DNA of 64,000 nucleotides from Triatoma infestans (taxonomy: Eukaryota; Arthropoda; Insecta; Hemiptera; Reduviidae): the NCBI GenBank assembly GCA_011037195.1, contig JAAEAF010001117.1, positions 62,001 to 126,000 on the forward strand, read 5' to 3'. The translations under genes were made by a program, and so were the position numbers. Shown in pieces: positions 44,330 to 53,739 of the stretch; within the stretch, counting starts at the first letter, position 1, and each line of letters begins with the position of its first letter. The notes beneath the pieces were generated by a model. The model was not told where the DNA came from and made no database searches. It was given only the letters and a program-made list of their open reading frames with translations.

Positions 44330-44870
44330 ACCTTAGTGATATTTTCCTACATCTTTTTGAGGTCATCGACCAAGTTTCGGGCGTTCGCCCCTTCATCAGG
44401 ATGTTTTTGATTAACATAGATTGTACAGAGTAAATTTTGTTGATATAGGTGAGCGTCAATTATAGGCGCCTTAATTCTTCGTTAAGTTCATCCCACAGCG
44501 CCAGTACTGCTTACGAAACTTGGCCCACTTGGCACACTGTTCCAATTCCTATGACTTCACATTAAAGAAAGCCGGGGGGGGGAGCGGGTTCTCATGTATT
44601 TGGAGTTTAAGAATAGGTTTAGGTCGTTTCGATTCCAATGCTTCTAATCATTCAATCTAATGGATGAGACTCGTCTCAACCGGAGTGCAAGCTATCTTGA
44701 AGGAAATTTCAGTGGGAACCAGCTACTATGTGGTTCGATTTGGTCTTTCGCCAAGACTTTCAATTGGTCCTGGCCAGGCATAGTTCACCATCGATGACCA
44801 GAAAAAGGAGCAGGCTATCACAGGAAAATATCTCTGATGCTCCACCAACTTTACGGAACTAACCACAACT
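44330..44870. repeat. dispersed repeat carrying a hammerhead-like motif
   Basis: The left end contains the ribozyme-like motif and an ACATAGATTGTACAGAG segment matching the interior of the 8,935 family. The right end (44,785-44,870) has CATCGATGACCAGAAAAAGG through GGAACTAACCACAAC, matching its outer end. Between them lies about 350 bases of unrelated, GC-richer sequence, so the fold-back was split or was filled by another insertion. Confidence 0.6.
44364..44403 (-). ncRNA. hammerhead ribozyme-like motif (best copy)
   Basis: Read on the minus strand: CATC, CTGATGA (exact core), a two-base spacer, stem II GGGCG-AA-CGCCC (five perfect pairs), GAAAC, TTG, GTC, GATG. CATC and GATG sit flush against the core and the cleavage-site C and pair perfectly. 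A15.1-U16.1 and C15.2-G16.2 can form a two-base-pair stem III with a 3-base loop. All conserved catalytic positions are present. Hammerheads of this minimal kind are known from Penelope-like elements and the retrozymes derived from them. Confidence 0.7.
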
Positions 44871-44874
44871 TCTA

Positions 44875-45264
44875 TTCTATAAAATTACACTTCCATTTAA
44901 TCGATTTTCTTCAAATTTACAAATTTCAACAATATTTCTATTTATTTATATTAATATCCCCTTACTCGGGGGATTTCAAGAAAATATATTTCCGAAAAAA
45001 ACTCAGAAAATTTCATATTAAACTTAAAAAGTCCACCCTAGTTAAAAATAAGATTTTTAAAAATAAAAACAAACTTTTTACACTGACCTTCAGGTGTATT
45101 GTAGAAGATGCGTTCATCTTGGACAATGTCTACTAATCAAGCTCTTCTGCTTTTAAAAACATACTCAAAAAAAAATATAGATTTTTACAAACGATTTTTA
45201 TTTTTTATTTATTTTTTACCATTATTAAGTTTAAATGTTTGCATACACTTGGTAAGTTTTTTCT
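44875..45264. other. AT-rich intergenic sequence
   Basis: An antisense TTTGAAGAAAATCGAT segment lies at about 44,895-44,925. No gene is supported. Confidence 0.5.
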
Positions 45265-45272
45265 CTGCAATC

Positions 45273-46307
45273 CAGTGGCGGCTACTGGTATTCGCGATTG
45301 CGCGACTGAACCCCCCAGCTTTTGAAAAAAATAAAAAGTAACAAATTATCATATGTTTATTACTTTCTCTTATTTTTATTTCATTTCATTTCAAAAAATA
45401 TTTTCATTTTTATTTATATTAGTTTCAAACCTTGGTCACAGTAAAAATAAAAATAGTATATTGCCTGATATCAAATTTCAATCAAATCCATGTAAAAAAA
45501 TGAATGAATGATGTAAAAAAATAATTTGTTTGTCAAATCCGAGGAGAATCAGAAATAAAAGAATAGGAACGTATATCAGTATAGGAGCTCACTCTAATGT
45601 GTTGTTTAATGTATTGTGCATTTTTGTACGATTGTAGGTATAATGCGTGCACATATCAGGAGATGTATAAAGTGTAGGAAGCAGGGGGTTCACAATTCGG
45701 TATCGCGCTGGAGAATTTAATATATATATATATGTATATACATTTCTTTGTGTTAGTGTAGAAACGTGTGTTTCCTATTAACTTTTTAAAATAAGAGTGG
45801 GGGATTCTTGCGCGATGAACGTTGAATACTAGCTAGCTGTAGTTGAACGAACTTACCCGATCTTATCCGAAGTTAGTTGCACATTCGATATTGCACTGTA
45901 ACGGCCGTTCGTTATTTTTTTGTGCGATGTGGCCTCTGCCAAAGTGTGAATTTTTATATTTTTATCAAGCTTTTGGATTCGAATTGGTTTATTTTTTTAA
46001 GTAATTATATTTTATATATTTTTCTATATTTATATTATTATATTTCTAAATATTATTTTTACATTAGATAAAGTTTTAAACATTTTTTCATTCCTTCTGT
46101 TTTCAATTTATCATGTCACAATCTGTAGCAATTAATAGTGTTGAATATTTAATTAAAAATTCGGATAATTTAACTTACGAAGATAGAATTAGGATTAAAA
46201 ATGCCGGTCCCCCGCGTCCCAACTTATTCATTAATACTAATTACAAAAACAGATAATTTAAAAAAAAAATGTTGAACCCCACATATCCAAGTCAGGAGCC
46301 GCCACTG
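45273..46307 (+). mobile_element. non-autonomous hAT transposon with 8-bp TSD
   Basis: It starts CAGTGGCGGCT and ends AGCCGCCACTG (terminal inverted repeats, CAGNGGCGG-type of hAT elements). The 8-bp sequence CTGCAATC flanks both sides exactly (45,265-45,272 and 46,308-46,315), the TSD length of the hAT superfamily. Length is 1,035 bases, against about 3 kb or more for an autonomous copy. Only the N-terminus of a transposase remains (next entry); the interior is AT-rich 5' sequence. Confidence 0.93.
46113..46256 (+). pseudogene. hAT transposase N-terminal remnant
   Basis: A 47-codon frame begins with MSQSVAINSVEYLI and contains LTYEDRIRIKNAGPPRPNL, which resembles the lead-in to the TTF-type zinc finger of hAT transposases. 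It then stops just before the 3' inverted repeat. The finger, dimerisation and catalytic domains are gone. It confirms the orientation and superfamily of the surrounding element. Confidence 0.65.
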
Positions 46308-46315
46308 CTGCAATC

Positions 46316-47819
46316 TAACCTTTACTAAGTTCACTAAGTGATATAACCATCAAGAAAAGGTGAAAGGTATAACCATCAAGAGTGCAGAAAATTAATTATT
46401 GCACAAGATCTACTCTTTACTCCATCTTACAGCCGTCACAGAATGTGTTGTGATCTTGTCACATTGTGTGAACGGTGCTAGTTTGACTAGCACATCTCAA
46501 GTCCCATAAGTTCGAATAAAGTATCAAACGCACCACTTTGTCTTGCCCTAGTTCAAGACAATTTTAAAAAGTGACCAAGTGGCCTGTAAACCTGGATATT
46601 AACACTACTAATACAAACCTCATAGATTGTTTAAAATCAGTTCAGTTAAGTCGCAACTTCTGCTATATTGACTAAAAAACCTTGTGAAATGTTGTAGTAG
46701 GACCTAAATGAAATATACCAAGTTTCAGGCTTCCTACGTGTTGATAATATTGTTTAAAAATTACATACACAACAACACAAAATGGCTCTCTTTCTCTTAA
46801 AAATTGATTTTTTTTTAAATTTGACACGATCTCAATATTTGCTGTTAACAGCAATTAGCGGAAGTAGAGTATTGATACTATTGGTGACAGTGTGCTGTCC
46901 AAACGCTTCACCACTCAACACTGCACTGATAGACAATTCTTATAGCGGCAGGCTGCCTGTATGATCAATCAATAATGACAGCCTGAGTTTGGGGAAGGGT
47001 CTAAGTCCAATAATGATTCCGTTTTTTTGCAGGGGGGGCCAATGCACTGGGACTTTTTTCGATCTATTGTGCTATGGCTGTGTGCTTACAGATCAGCAAA
47101 ACAATCATTCCTAATGGTAACGTGTCAGAGGCTGATCTATAGACTATAGACTCCGAGACAGGTGAACATGAGGATGAAGATAGCAATAGCGACTAAGAGG
47201 GTGACAACCAGATTGGAGTTTGTACCACAGTGAGTAGTCATACTTGCAGTTTTACACAACACATTACACTGCTCTCTATTCACTGCAGTTTATTAATGCA
47301 CCTTTTTTTGTTGCAGGTGACATTGGTCGCCATTACACATCTCTACAAGTACATTACAGTATGATTATATTTTTATTTTTATTTTCTATTTTTTGGATTC
47401 TTGTTCATGATCCAATAAACAGAATGATTTGAATGCAAGCTTTTTTTAATCAAATTAGAAACTTCCGTCCATTAAATTAAACTCCACACACTTGAAATCC
47501 ATACCTTGCTGTTATTTGAAGTGATTACATTGTAGTCCAGAAGACACTGTCAAGTTTTTCCGATACAATGTTTCAAATAAAAGTGATATATTTATTCATA
47601 TCTGTGTAGATAGTATTCCATGTTTAGAGAGTAAAGCGTTGAAGTCGTTTAAATGCCATAAAACTTATTTTTCTAAAGTTGTAATTTCCTCTTTACCTAC
47701 CGATTTCCAGTAAATTTGGAATTCTACCACTATTGCTAATAATGTATATTAATATTATGTAGTTGTTAGAACCATACATTGTACTGAAGTGGCATTTTAG
47801 AAGGGAAATAAGTGACATC
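46316..47819. other. intergenic, unassigned
   Basis: The composition is less AT-rich in places (46,380-46,560 and 46,980-47,230), but no frame, splice pattern or repeat match supports a gene. A splice-acceptor-like TTTTTTTGTTGCAG at about 47,305-47,318 has no convincing exon behind it. Confidence 0.4.
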
Positions 47820-48060
47820 TTGGTGAGATCAAAGTTCTGATTCGCTAATATATGAAATCTGAATTGTTGAGGGCTATTATGGATTCTGTATTATTGTACT
47901 GCTCAGAAGTATGGAATACTTTCTATTGTCAACAAATTGTAAATTGCTGCGCTTAGCTTTTATAAATCAAATTTTTCATTTAGCTCGTAGCACTTCGAAC
48001 TACTTCGTTCAGTCCCGAGACTATACCAGTCGCATAGAAAAAAGTGGTTCATCTTAGAAT
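47820..48060 (+). pseudogene. LINE reverse transcriptase remnant
   Basis: AIMDSVLLYCSEVWN at about 47,874-47,918 matches the post-palm motif (V..LLYG.E.W) of non-LTR reverse transcriptases. The same block appears in the LINE at 54,426-54,728. The rest is too decayed to follow. Confidence 0.5.
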
Positions 48061-48274
48061 GGTGACAAAAAACATTCAAAACATGGATGATAGTCGTGTT
48101 CCATAACTTTGTATAAATAAATTGGTAGAATTAGGTGAAAGCCAAGATAATAACAAATATAAGTTAGTTTTATTTCCAACTATGAGAGAACCTAATCACA
48201 AATTGGACCGGACGGTGAGCACAAAACACTAACACGACTTTCATTTACCTTCTGAATGATGAATTCTAATCAAT

Positions 48275-48690
48275 GCTTCTAATATGTTATTATTATTATT
48301 ATTTGTCAGTGGGGGAGGAACCAAACCCTACGCTATCCAAAGCCCCACTGGGCCCATATAGCTACCTCAAGAAAAACAACAACAAACCGGGCCTAGAACA
48401 AATATCCAGACCCAGGTCTAATCCATCTAAGAGATTCAACGCAGTCCAAACAAATCGGACAATAACCTTAAGGGTAAATAGCCTAAGCTCTTCCACAGAC
48501 ATCCTGTTCCGACCAAAGGTCCTGAACCTAATTTTCTCACAATCCAGGCAATCTGTCATAAGATGGATGGGTGTTCCATCCTCTGTCTCACAGATTCTAC
48601 AAAATAGATCCGGCAAGAGCCTCATTACGTAGAAATGTCTCCTTACATCACAATGGTCAGTAAGAGAGTTTGCTTTACGCATCATTCTAG
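48275..48690 (-). pseudogene. LINE C-terminus with (TAA)n tail
   Basis: Minus strand from about 48,685: RRHFYVMRLLPDLFCRICET, DGTPIHLMTDCLDCEKIR, GRNRMSVEELRLFTLK, then 3' UTR and TAA repeats at about 48,283-48,303. It is the same family as 7,440-8,130, 23,925-24,240, 58,207-58,425 and 63,303-64,000. The 107-codon frame is open but is only the zinc tail of a larger protein. Confidence 0.8.
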
Positions 48691-49235
48691 ATAGATCTGA
48701 GGATTTAAGATAGTTTTAGCATTTTTCAGTCAAATTAAACTTTTTTCCATTTAAAATGGTTTTCAAATCGTCAAGCTTTAAAATTATAATGAGATGTTTA
48801 ATACGGGCAATGGCCAGAGGAGTTTTTAAAGAAAAAAGAATTCTTTGTTGTTCTGTACGTTTCGGGTACCATTGGTGGTCCTTCTTCCAGGAACTCTGCA
48901 ATATTTATTTGAAGAAAAGGTACATTATTGTAGTGAAAGAAAAAGTGCATAGATTTATAACAAATAAAAGAAAAAATTTAAATTAAAAAAATTTAACACA
49001 GAAGTGACGGTTAATTAAATGAAATGATATTAACAATAAGAGAAAATAAAATAGATAAACAAACGTCCTACCCTAAGTAGGAGAAGAGTGTACGTTGAGA
49101 TTGGAAATGAAGAGAGAGTATTTTTAAGAATTTAAAAATAAGAAACTGTTAAAAGTTGGGGGAGGGATAAGAAATATGTTTATAGTGAGGCGCGCCAATT
49201 TCAAATTTGGAAGAACAAATTACTGGCGAGTGTCT
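48691..49235. other. intergenic; one hammerhead-like relic
   Basis: 48,820-48,900 matches 16,925-16,985 and its right flank (TTCTTTGTTG, GTACGTTTCGGGTACCA, GGTCCTTCTTCCAGGAACTC). On the minus strand the core reads CTGGAAGA, one base too long. The rest is unassigned. Confidence 0.5.
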
Positions 49236-49239
49236 TTGT

Positions 49240-49440
49240 TTAACGTTAGAAAAATATTATTATAAGTTGAAGTTATGTAACATAACCACAATTTCCAATT
49301 AAATTAGACCTTTTTTTTAAACTAATGTATTTCCTAATTTAAAAAAAAAGGTTTAATTTAATTGGAAATTGTGGTTATGTTACATAACTTCAACTTATAA
49401 TAATATTTTTTTAACGTTAACTAATGTATTTCCTAATAAC
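49240..49440. repeat. near-perfect palindrome (about 70-bp arms)
   Basis: Arms at 49,246-49,310 and 49,353-49,425 are inverted copies (TAAGTTGAAGTTATGTAACA / TGTTACATAACTTCAACTTA). The sequence ACTAATGTATTTCCTAAT occurs after each arm (49,321-49,338 and 49,419-49,436), as a direct repeat. It looks like a recent fold-back insertion or a segment copied with a strand switch. Confidence 0.85.
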
Positions 49441-49455
49441 TGCAAAGGGTATCGG

Positions 49456-51740
49456 TATTATTATTTTTCCGCACCAGTTCAGTAAGAAAATTATGTATCA
49501 TAACCCACTCTTTGCCACAAAGTGTATGTATCTTTTGTGCAACTAAAGTTTTGATTGATTCATATAACAGCTGTTGGCGTGGTCCACTTCACACCATGAT
49601 CACTCATTACACAAGCCAAAGCATTAAGTCTCTTCATGCAGCCAGTCTACTGGATCTTATCTCAATGTTTTAATAACCATGCAATAAATCCCCCCCCCCC
49701 GGGTTCCGATGGAACCCTCCCGGGCGAAACAATCTGCCGCCCCATTACCTCGGTGACCCGAATGCCCAGGTACCCAAACCAGGAAGACATTAATTATGGC
49801 TATTAATATCCCTAAGTGCACCTAGGCAATCCCACACCAGCCTTGAGCTGATCTCCCACGAGTCAATTGCTCGCAGGGCACCTGGCTATCCGAATAAATG
49901 ACGATTCTGAAGTTATACACTCCGCGTCTTCTTATTTCGGCGGCGCAGGTAAGAACTGCTACTAGCTCCGCCTGAGATACCGTACCTAGTCTTCCCAGGC
50001 TCATCGAGATATTACATCTCGGATGAGCCCCGTACACGCCGGCTCCCACTCCTTCTTCCATCTTAGATACCGTCCGTGTACCACATAGATTCGCCTGAAA
50101 TTGGCGGCCCGTTCTTCCATGCCCCTCTGTCTAATATCAAGACTTTGAAGGTTTTTGGAAATTGTATCTAGAAGTCATTATATCCGAAGGCAGACCTAGA
50201 ATCGGGTCTGCCTCCAACTCCGCATAGTTTTTGGTATTTCCCGCTATGCCTGGGATAAATGGGAGCATGTCCCTGTTGCAGTCGAACTACGACTGCCCTT
50301 GCGACGCCTTGGACGTAGATGTGGAGTGGTGGAAGGTCTAAAGAACCTCCAAGGCCGCAGTAGGGGTAGGCGCCAAGACCTCCATGGCGCCTGTCGTGTT
50401 CAGGCAAACAGCCTTTGAACACTTCCAAGCGCCGCAACCCCCCACCTGCAAGGTCTTTGTCCACCACACCTACGCCCCGTGGGTTACCATTGGTCTCACC
50501 ACACTGCTATAGATCCACAGGGGCATCCTCGGGCTTAGTCCCCAGCTTTTACCGCACGGGCTCCTACACCTACTCATGGCGATTTTGGCTTTGTGTGTGG
50601 TATATTTATGTGAGAATTCCATGTCAGCCTTAGGTCAGACATGAATCCCAAATATTTGGCTTCCATGGCAAAGGGAATCGTGACCCCTCCGAGTATCAGC
50701 TGTTGTAATAAGCCTTGTAAATTTCTTTTTCTTGAAAAAGGAACCACTTGGGTTTTCTGGGGATTAATGGAGAGACCCTCCGCCCCTACACCATTGATTT
50801 ACAATGTTGAGCGCCCTCTGCGTGCGCTCCGAAACAGTTGGCGCGAATCGCCCCCTCATCACGATTGCCAGATTATCCGCAAATCCTAGGCAGTGGAAGA
50901 TTTCCGCAGTTAATTTGGCCAGGATATCATCGGCTAATAATGTCCATAACAGTGGCGACAAAACGCCTCCCTGCAGACAGCCTCTACTCACCCTGGTCAC
51001 AAGAAATGAGTTATCAATGGTGGCTATGTTAGTCCTTCCCAATAGACTCGTCCTTATCCACTGACCAATCGTTGGAGGTGTACCCCTTCTCATCAGTGCA
51101 CCCATCAGGACTCTGAGGACACATTATTAAAGGCCCCCTCTATATCCAAAAAGGTAGCTACCGCAATTTCCTTGTCGACAAGCGACTTTTGGAGTAGCCT
51201 ATTTAGGTCATCCAACGCCAAGTCTACGGATTTCCCTGCCTGATAGGCATATTGACGACTACTGAGAGGATTCGTCCTCAAAATCTCGTCCCTTATAAAC
51301 CTGTCAATAATCATCCTCTCCATCGTCTTCAGCAGAAATGAGGACAAGCTTGTTGGTCTAAAGAACTTTGGCGATTGGTCTGCTGTCCTTCCCTTCTCTC
51401 GTCCTTCACCTTTTGCCATTCTCTCGGAATGAATCTCCAGGCAAAACAGCCTCTGAAGATCCTACATAGGTGTGGTATCAACTCCTCCACCGCCTTTTGT
51501 AAGAAGATCGGGTAAATTCCGTCCACTCCTGGTGCTTTGTAGGGCTTGAACTTTCCGATCGCCCATCTTAGCCTATTCGGCTGTATGACAGATTCGCAAT
51601 TTTCCAGCCCGTCCGACCAGACCTCTCAGTAAGAGGACCCTGGAAAATGTGTGCTCATAAGCTATTCCAACGACTCCTCTACCGAGTTAGTGTAGGTTCC
51701 GTCATCTCTCTCAGGAACCCTACCCTGTCCGCAGTACCTT
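49456..51740 (-). pseudogene. R1/I-type LINE, 5'-truncated, decayed
   Basis: Minus strand: DGIYPIFLQKAVEELIPHL (51,470-51,526), SFLLKTMERMIIDRFI, SSRQYAYQAGKSVDLAL and ATFLDIEGAFNNV (reverse transcriptase motif A) to 51,105; CLQGGVLSPLLWTLLADDIL and FADNLAIVM (motif C with the second Asp changed to Asn) at about 50,865-51,000; DLPPLHIYVQGVARAVVVRL at about 50,280-50,340; RNase H with GVGAGVYGA and VIYSDSQV at 49,890-50,055; then a 3' UTR with a C/G tract to about 49,456. Many frameshifts are present. The endonuclease is absent. It lies upstream of, and divergent from, PIGO. Confidence 0.88.
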
Positions 51741-51855
51741 TGAGGACCATTACATTTAATAGTCAATTGATGAAGTTGATGGTTTATTTTATGAATATTA
51801 CAGTATTTTAATCACTTTAACAGTGAATTTATTAATTTATGATATTATATTTAAA
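51741..51855. other. AT-rich spacer
   Basis: Nothing recognisable. Confidence 0.5.
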
Positions 51856-52404
51856 ATTAATGGAAGTTAAGAGTAATGTTGAACACAATGTTTTTTAAAA
51901 TTCGTGAGGTTAATACATTGGTTAGCGATGGGGCCGGGAAAAAATTCTAGAGCCGGCCCTGTTTCCAGTGAATACACAAATTAGAAAATTACAAACGATC
52001 GCAATATTTCCTCATACTAATTATGAGAAACTAAAAATTTAAAATCACAGATTTTATGAAAATAGAAACTATCGATTTAAACTCAAATACACGACTATCG
52101 TTTTAGTAATGACAAAAGGTTATTATTAACATAAATTAATGGAAGTAAAAAGTAATGTTGAACACAATGTTTTTTAAAATTCGTGAGGTTAATACATTGG
52201 TTAGCGATGGGGCCGGGAAAAAATTCTAGAGCCGGCCCTGTTTCCAGGGAATACACAAATTAGAAAATTACAAACGATCGCAATATTTCCTCATACTAAT
52301 TATGAGAAACTAAAAATTTAAAATCACAGATTTTATGAAAATAGAAACTATCGATTTAAACTCAAATACACGACTATCGTTTTAGTAACGACAAAAGGTT
52401 ATTA
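51856..52404 (+). repeat. tandem duplication upstream of PIGO
   Basis: Copy 1 (51,856-52,126) and copy 2 (52,135-52,404) are offset by 279 bases, and I see only about four differences, so the duplication is recent. Each unit includes GCGATGGGGCCGGGAAAAAA, TCTAGAGCCGGCCCTGTTTC and AAACGATCGCAATATTTCC. The end of copy 2 is about 145 bases from the PIGO start codon, so the promoter or 5' UTR may be involved. Confidence 0.92.
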
Positions 52405-52548
52405 TACGGTTATATAGAGTATACGCTCAACAATTTATAGAATAAAAAGTTCTTAACATTTTACTATGTCGCTCAATAATGAACTTATTAGAAAATTATA
52501 TTGGATTCAATTATGATTTTTTTTCTAAAGTGATAAACAAATTTTACT

Positions 52549-52774
52549 ATGAAATGGATTGGTGTGAGATATGCAACTTTTATTTTATGGCTATCATATC
52601 AAGTGATTGCATGTTTAATGATTTTTGTGCAAGGATTTTTCTTAAGTAGAAATGCACTTAAAGATAGAGCTGTGTGTAATAAAAATGGAGAATGTTTTGA
52701 TAGTGACTTAAAAGTTGTTATATTATTAGTGGATGCACTTAGATATGATTTTGTTAAATCAGAGCAAATTGTTG
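52549..52774 (+). CDS. PIGO: GPI ethanolamine phosphate transferase 3 (PIGO), exon 1
   Basis: PIGO is an ER membrane enzyme that adds phosphoethanolamine to the third mannose of the GPI anchor precursor, working with PIGF. This exon encodes residues 1-75: a signal-anchor helix at about 8-30, a lumenal loop with two cysteines (43 and 49), then VVILLVDALRYDF at about 56-68, whose Asp is a metal ligand of the alkaline-phosphatase-like fold. The ATG at 52,549 opens the frame directly before the anchor, as in orthologues. The donor is G|GTAAGT at 52,775 (phase 1). An echo of the donor region (AATTGTTGGTAAGTTT) is repeated at 52,801-52,816. Confidence 0.9.
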
Positions 52775-52932
52775 GTAAGTTTTTATTATGAACGTACACA
52801 AATTGTTGGTAAGTTTTAATTATGAAGTACATGTGATCCGGGAACCACATCCCCATGAATCAATCTAATCTTAAGAGAATATTTTGTGAGTGTTTCTTAC
52901 TAGATTTTTTTACTTTCTTATTTCTGTTTTAG

Positions 52933-53159
52933 ATATTGAAAAACCATATAGTAATAAAATGATATATTTAAATGATCTACTGAAAGAGAAACCATTAAAT
53001 TCTCGTCTATATAAGTTCATAGCAGATCCGCCGACTAGCACGTTACAACGTATCCAAGCACTTACCACAGGGACTTTACCAACATTCCTAGATATAGGTT
53101 CTAATTTTGGTACATCAGAGATTACTGAAGATAATATCATTGACCAATTAATTTCTAAG
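52933..53159 (+). CDS. PIGO: PIGO exon 2
   Basis: It encodes about residues 76-151. The acceptor TTTTAG ends at 52,932, and the first codon (Asp) is split with exon 1. PPTSTLQRIQALTTGTLPTF holds the conserved threonine block of the phosphodiesterase active site, followed by DIGSNFG. The exon ends on a complete codon before GTAAGT at 53,160. The next intron is about 6.1 kb and carries a LINE, a LINE 3' end and several short repeats. Confidence 0.92.
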
Positions 53160-53317
53160 GTAAGTATAGAATTGTTTTTCAGTTATCATTTACAGAGATT
53201 ATTGAGTTAAATTTCCTTGGAATAGTAGTTCTCGATAGTAAAAATTAAATTGGCCAGAACATTTTAAGGACACAAGCATTAAAAGGCTGTCGAAGAATTG
53301 GGGTATCAGTCGTGATT

Positions 53318-53565
53318 GGGGGGGGGGGATTTATTGCATGGTTATTAAAACATTGAGATAAGATCCAGTAGACTGGCTGCATGAAGAGACTTAACGCTTT
53401 GGCTTGTGTAATGAGTGATCATGGTGTGAAGTGGACCACGCCAACAGCTGTTATATGAATCAATCAAAACTTTAGTTGCACAAAAGATACATACACTTTG
53501 TGGCAAAGAGTGGGTTATGATACATAATTTTCTTACTGAACTGGTGCGGAAAAATAATAATAATA
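53318..53565 (+). mobile_element. LINE 3'-UTR insertion in PIGO intron 2
   Basis: This is the reverse complement of 49,456-49,699 along its length (G tract, ATTTATTGCATGG, CAGCTGTTATATGAATC, GGTGCGGAAAAATAATAA). It is a severely 5'-truncated copy of the same LINE family with an (AAT)n tail, in the opposite orientation to the long copy. Together they form an inverted repeat of about 245 bases around PIGO exons 1 and 2. Confidence 0.9.
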
Positions 53566-53739
53566 TAACTAAAAGAACATAGCTCTTTTTCTGTAGAGTG
53601 AAAATTAAATCTTACAACATTCTATAAAATTTATGTCACATAACAAAAGACAAAAAAAATATATAAAATGAAACAAAATTCAATTTTACAAACTTATAAC
53701 TCATATAAGTCACCATGAGGAGAGTGTTTCATCATATAG

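Noticed and set aside
47244..47432. Possible short exon after a good acceptor
   Set aside because: The translation matches nothing I recognise, and no donor or neighbouring exon is visible.
50804..51064. Plus-strand open frames over the LINE
   Set aside because: Antisense shadows of reverse transcriptase coding sequence.
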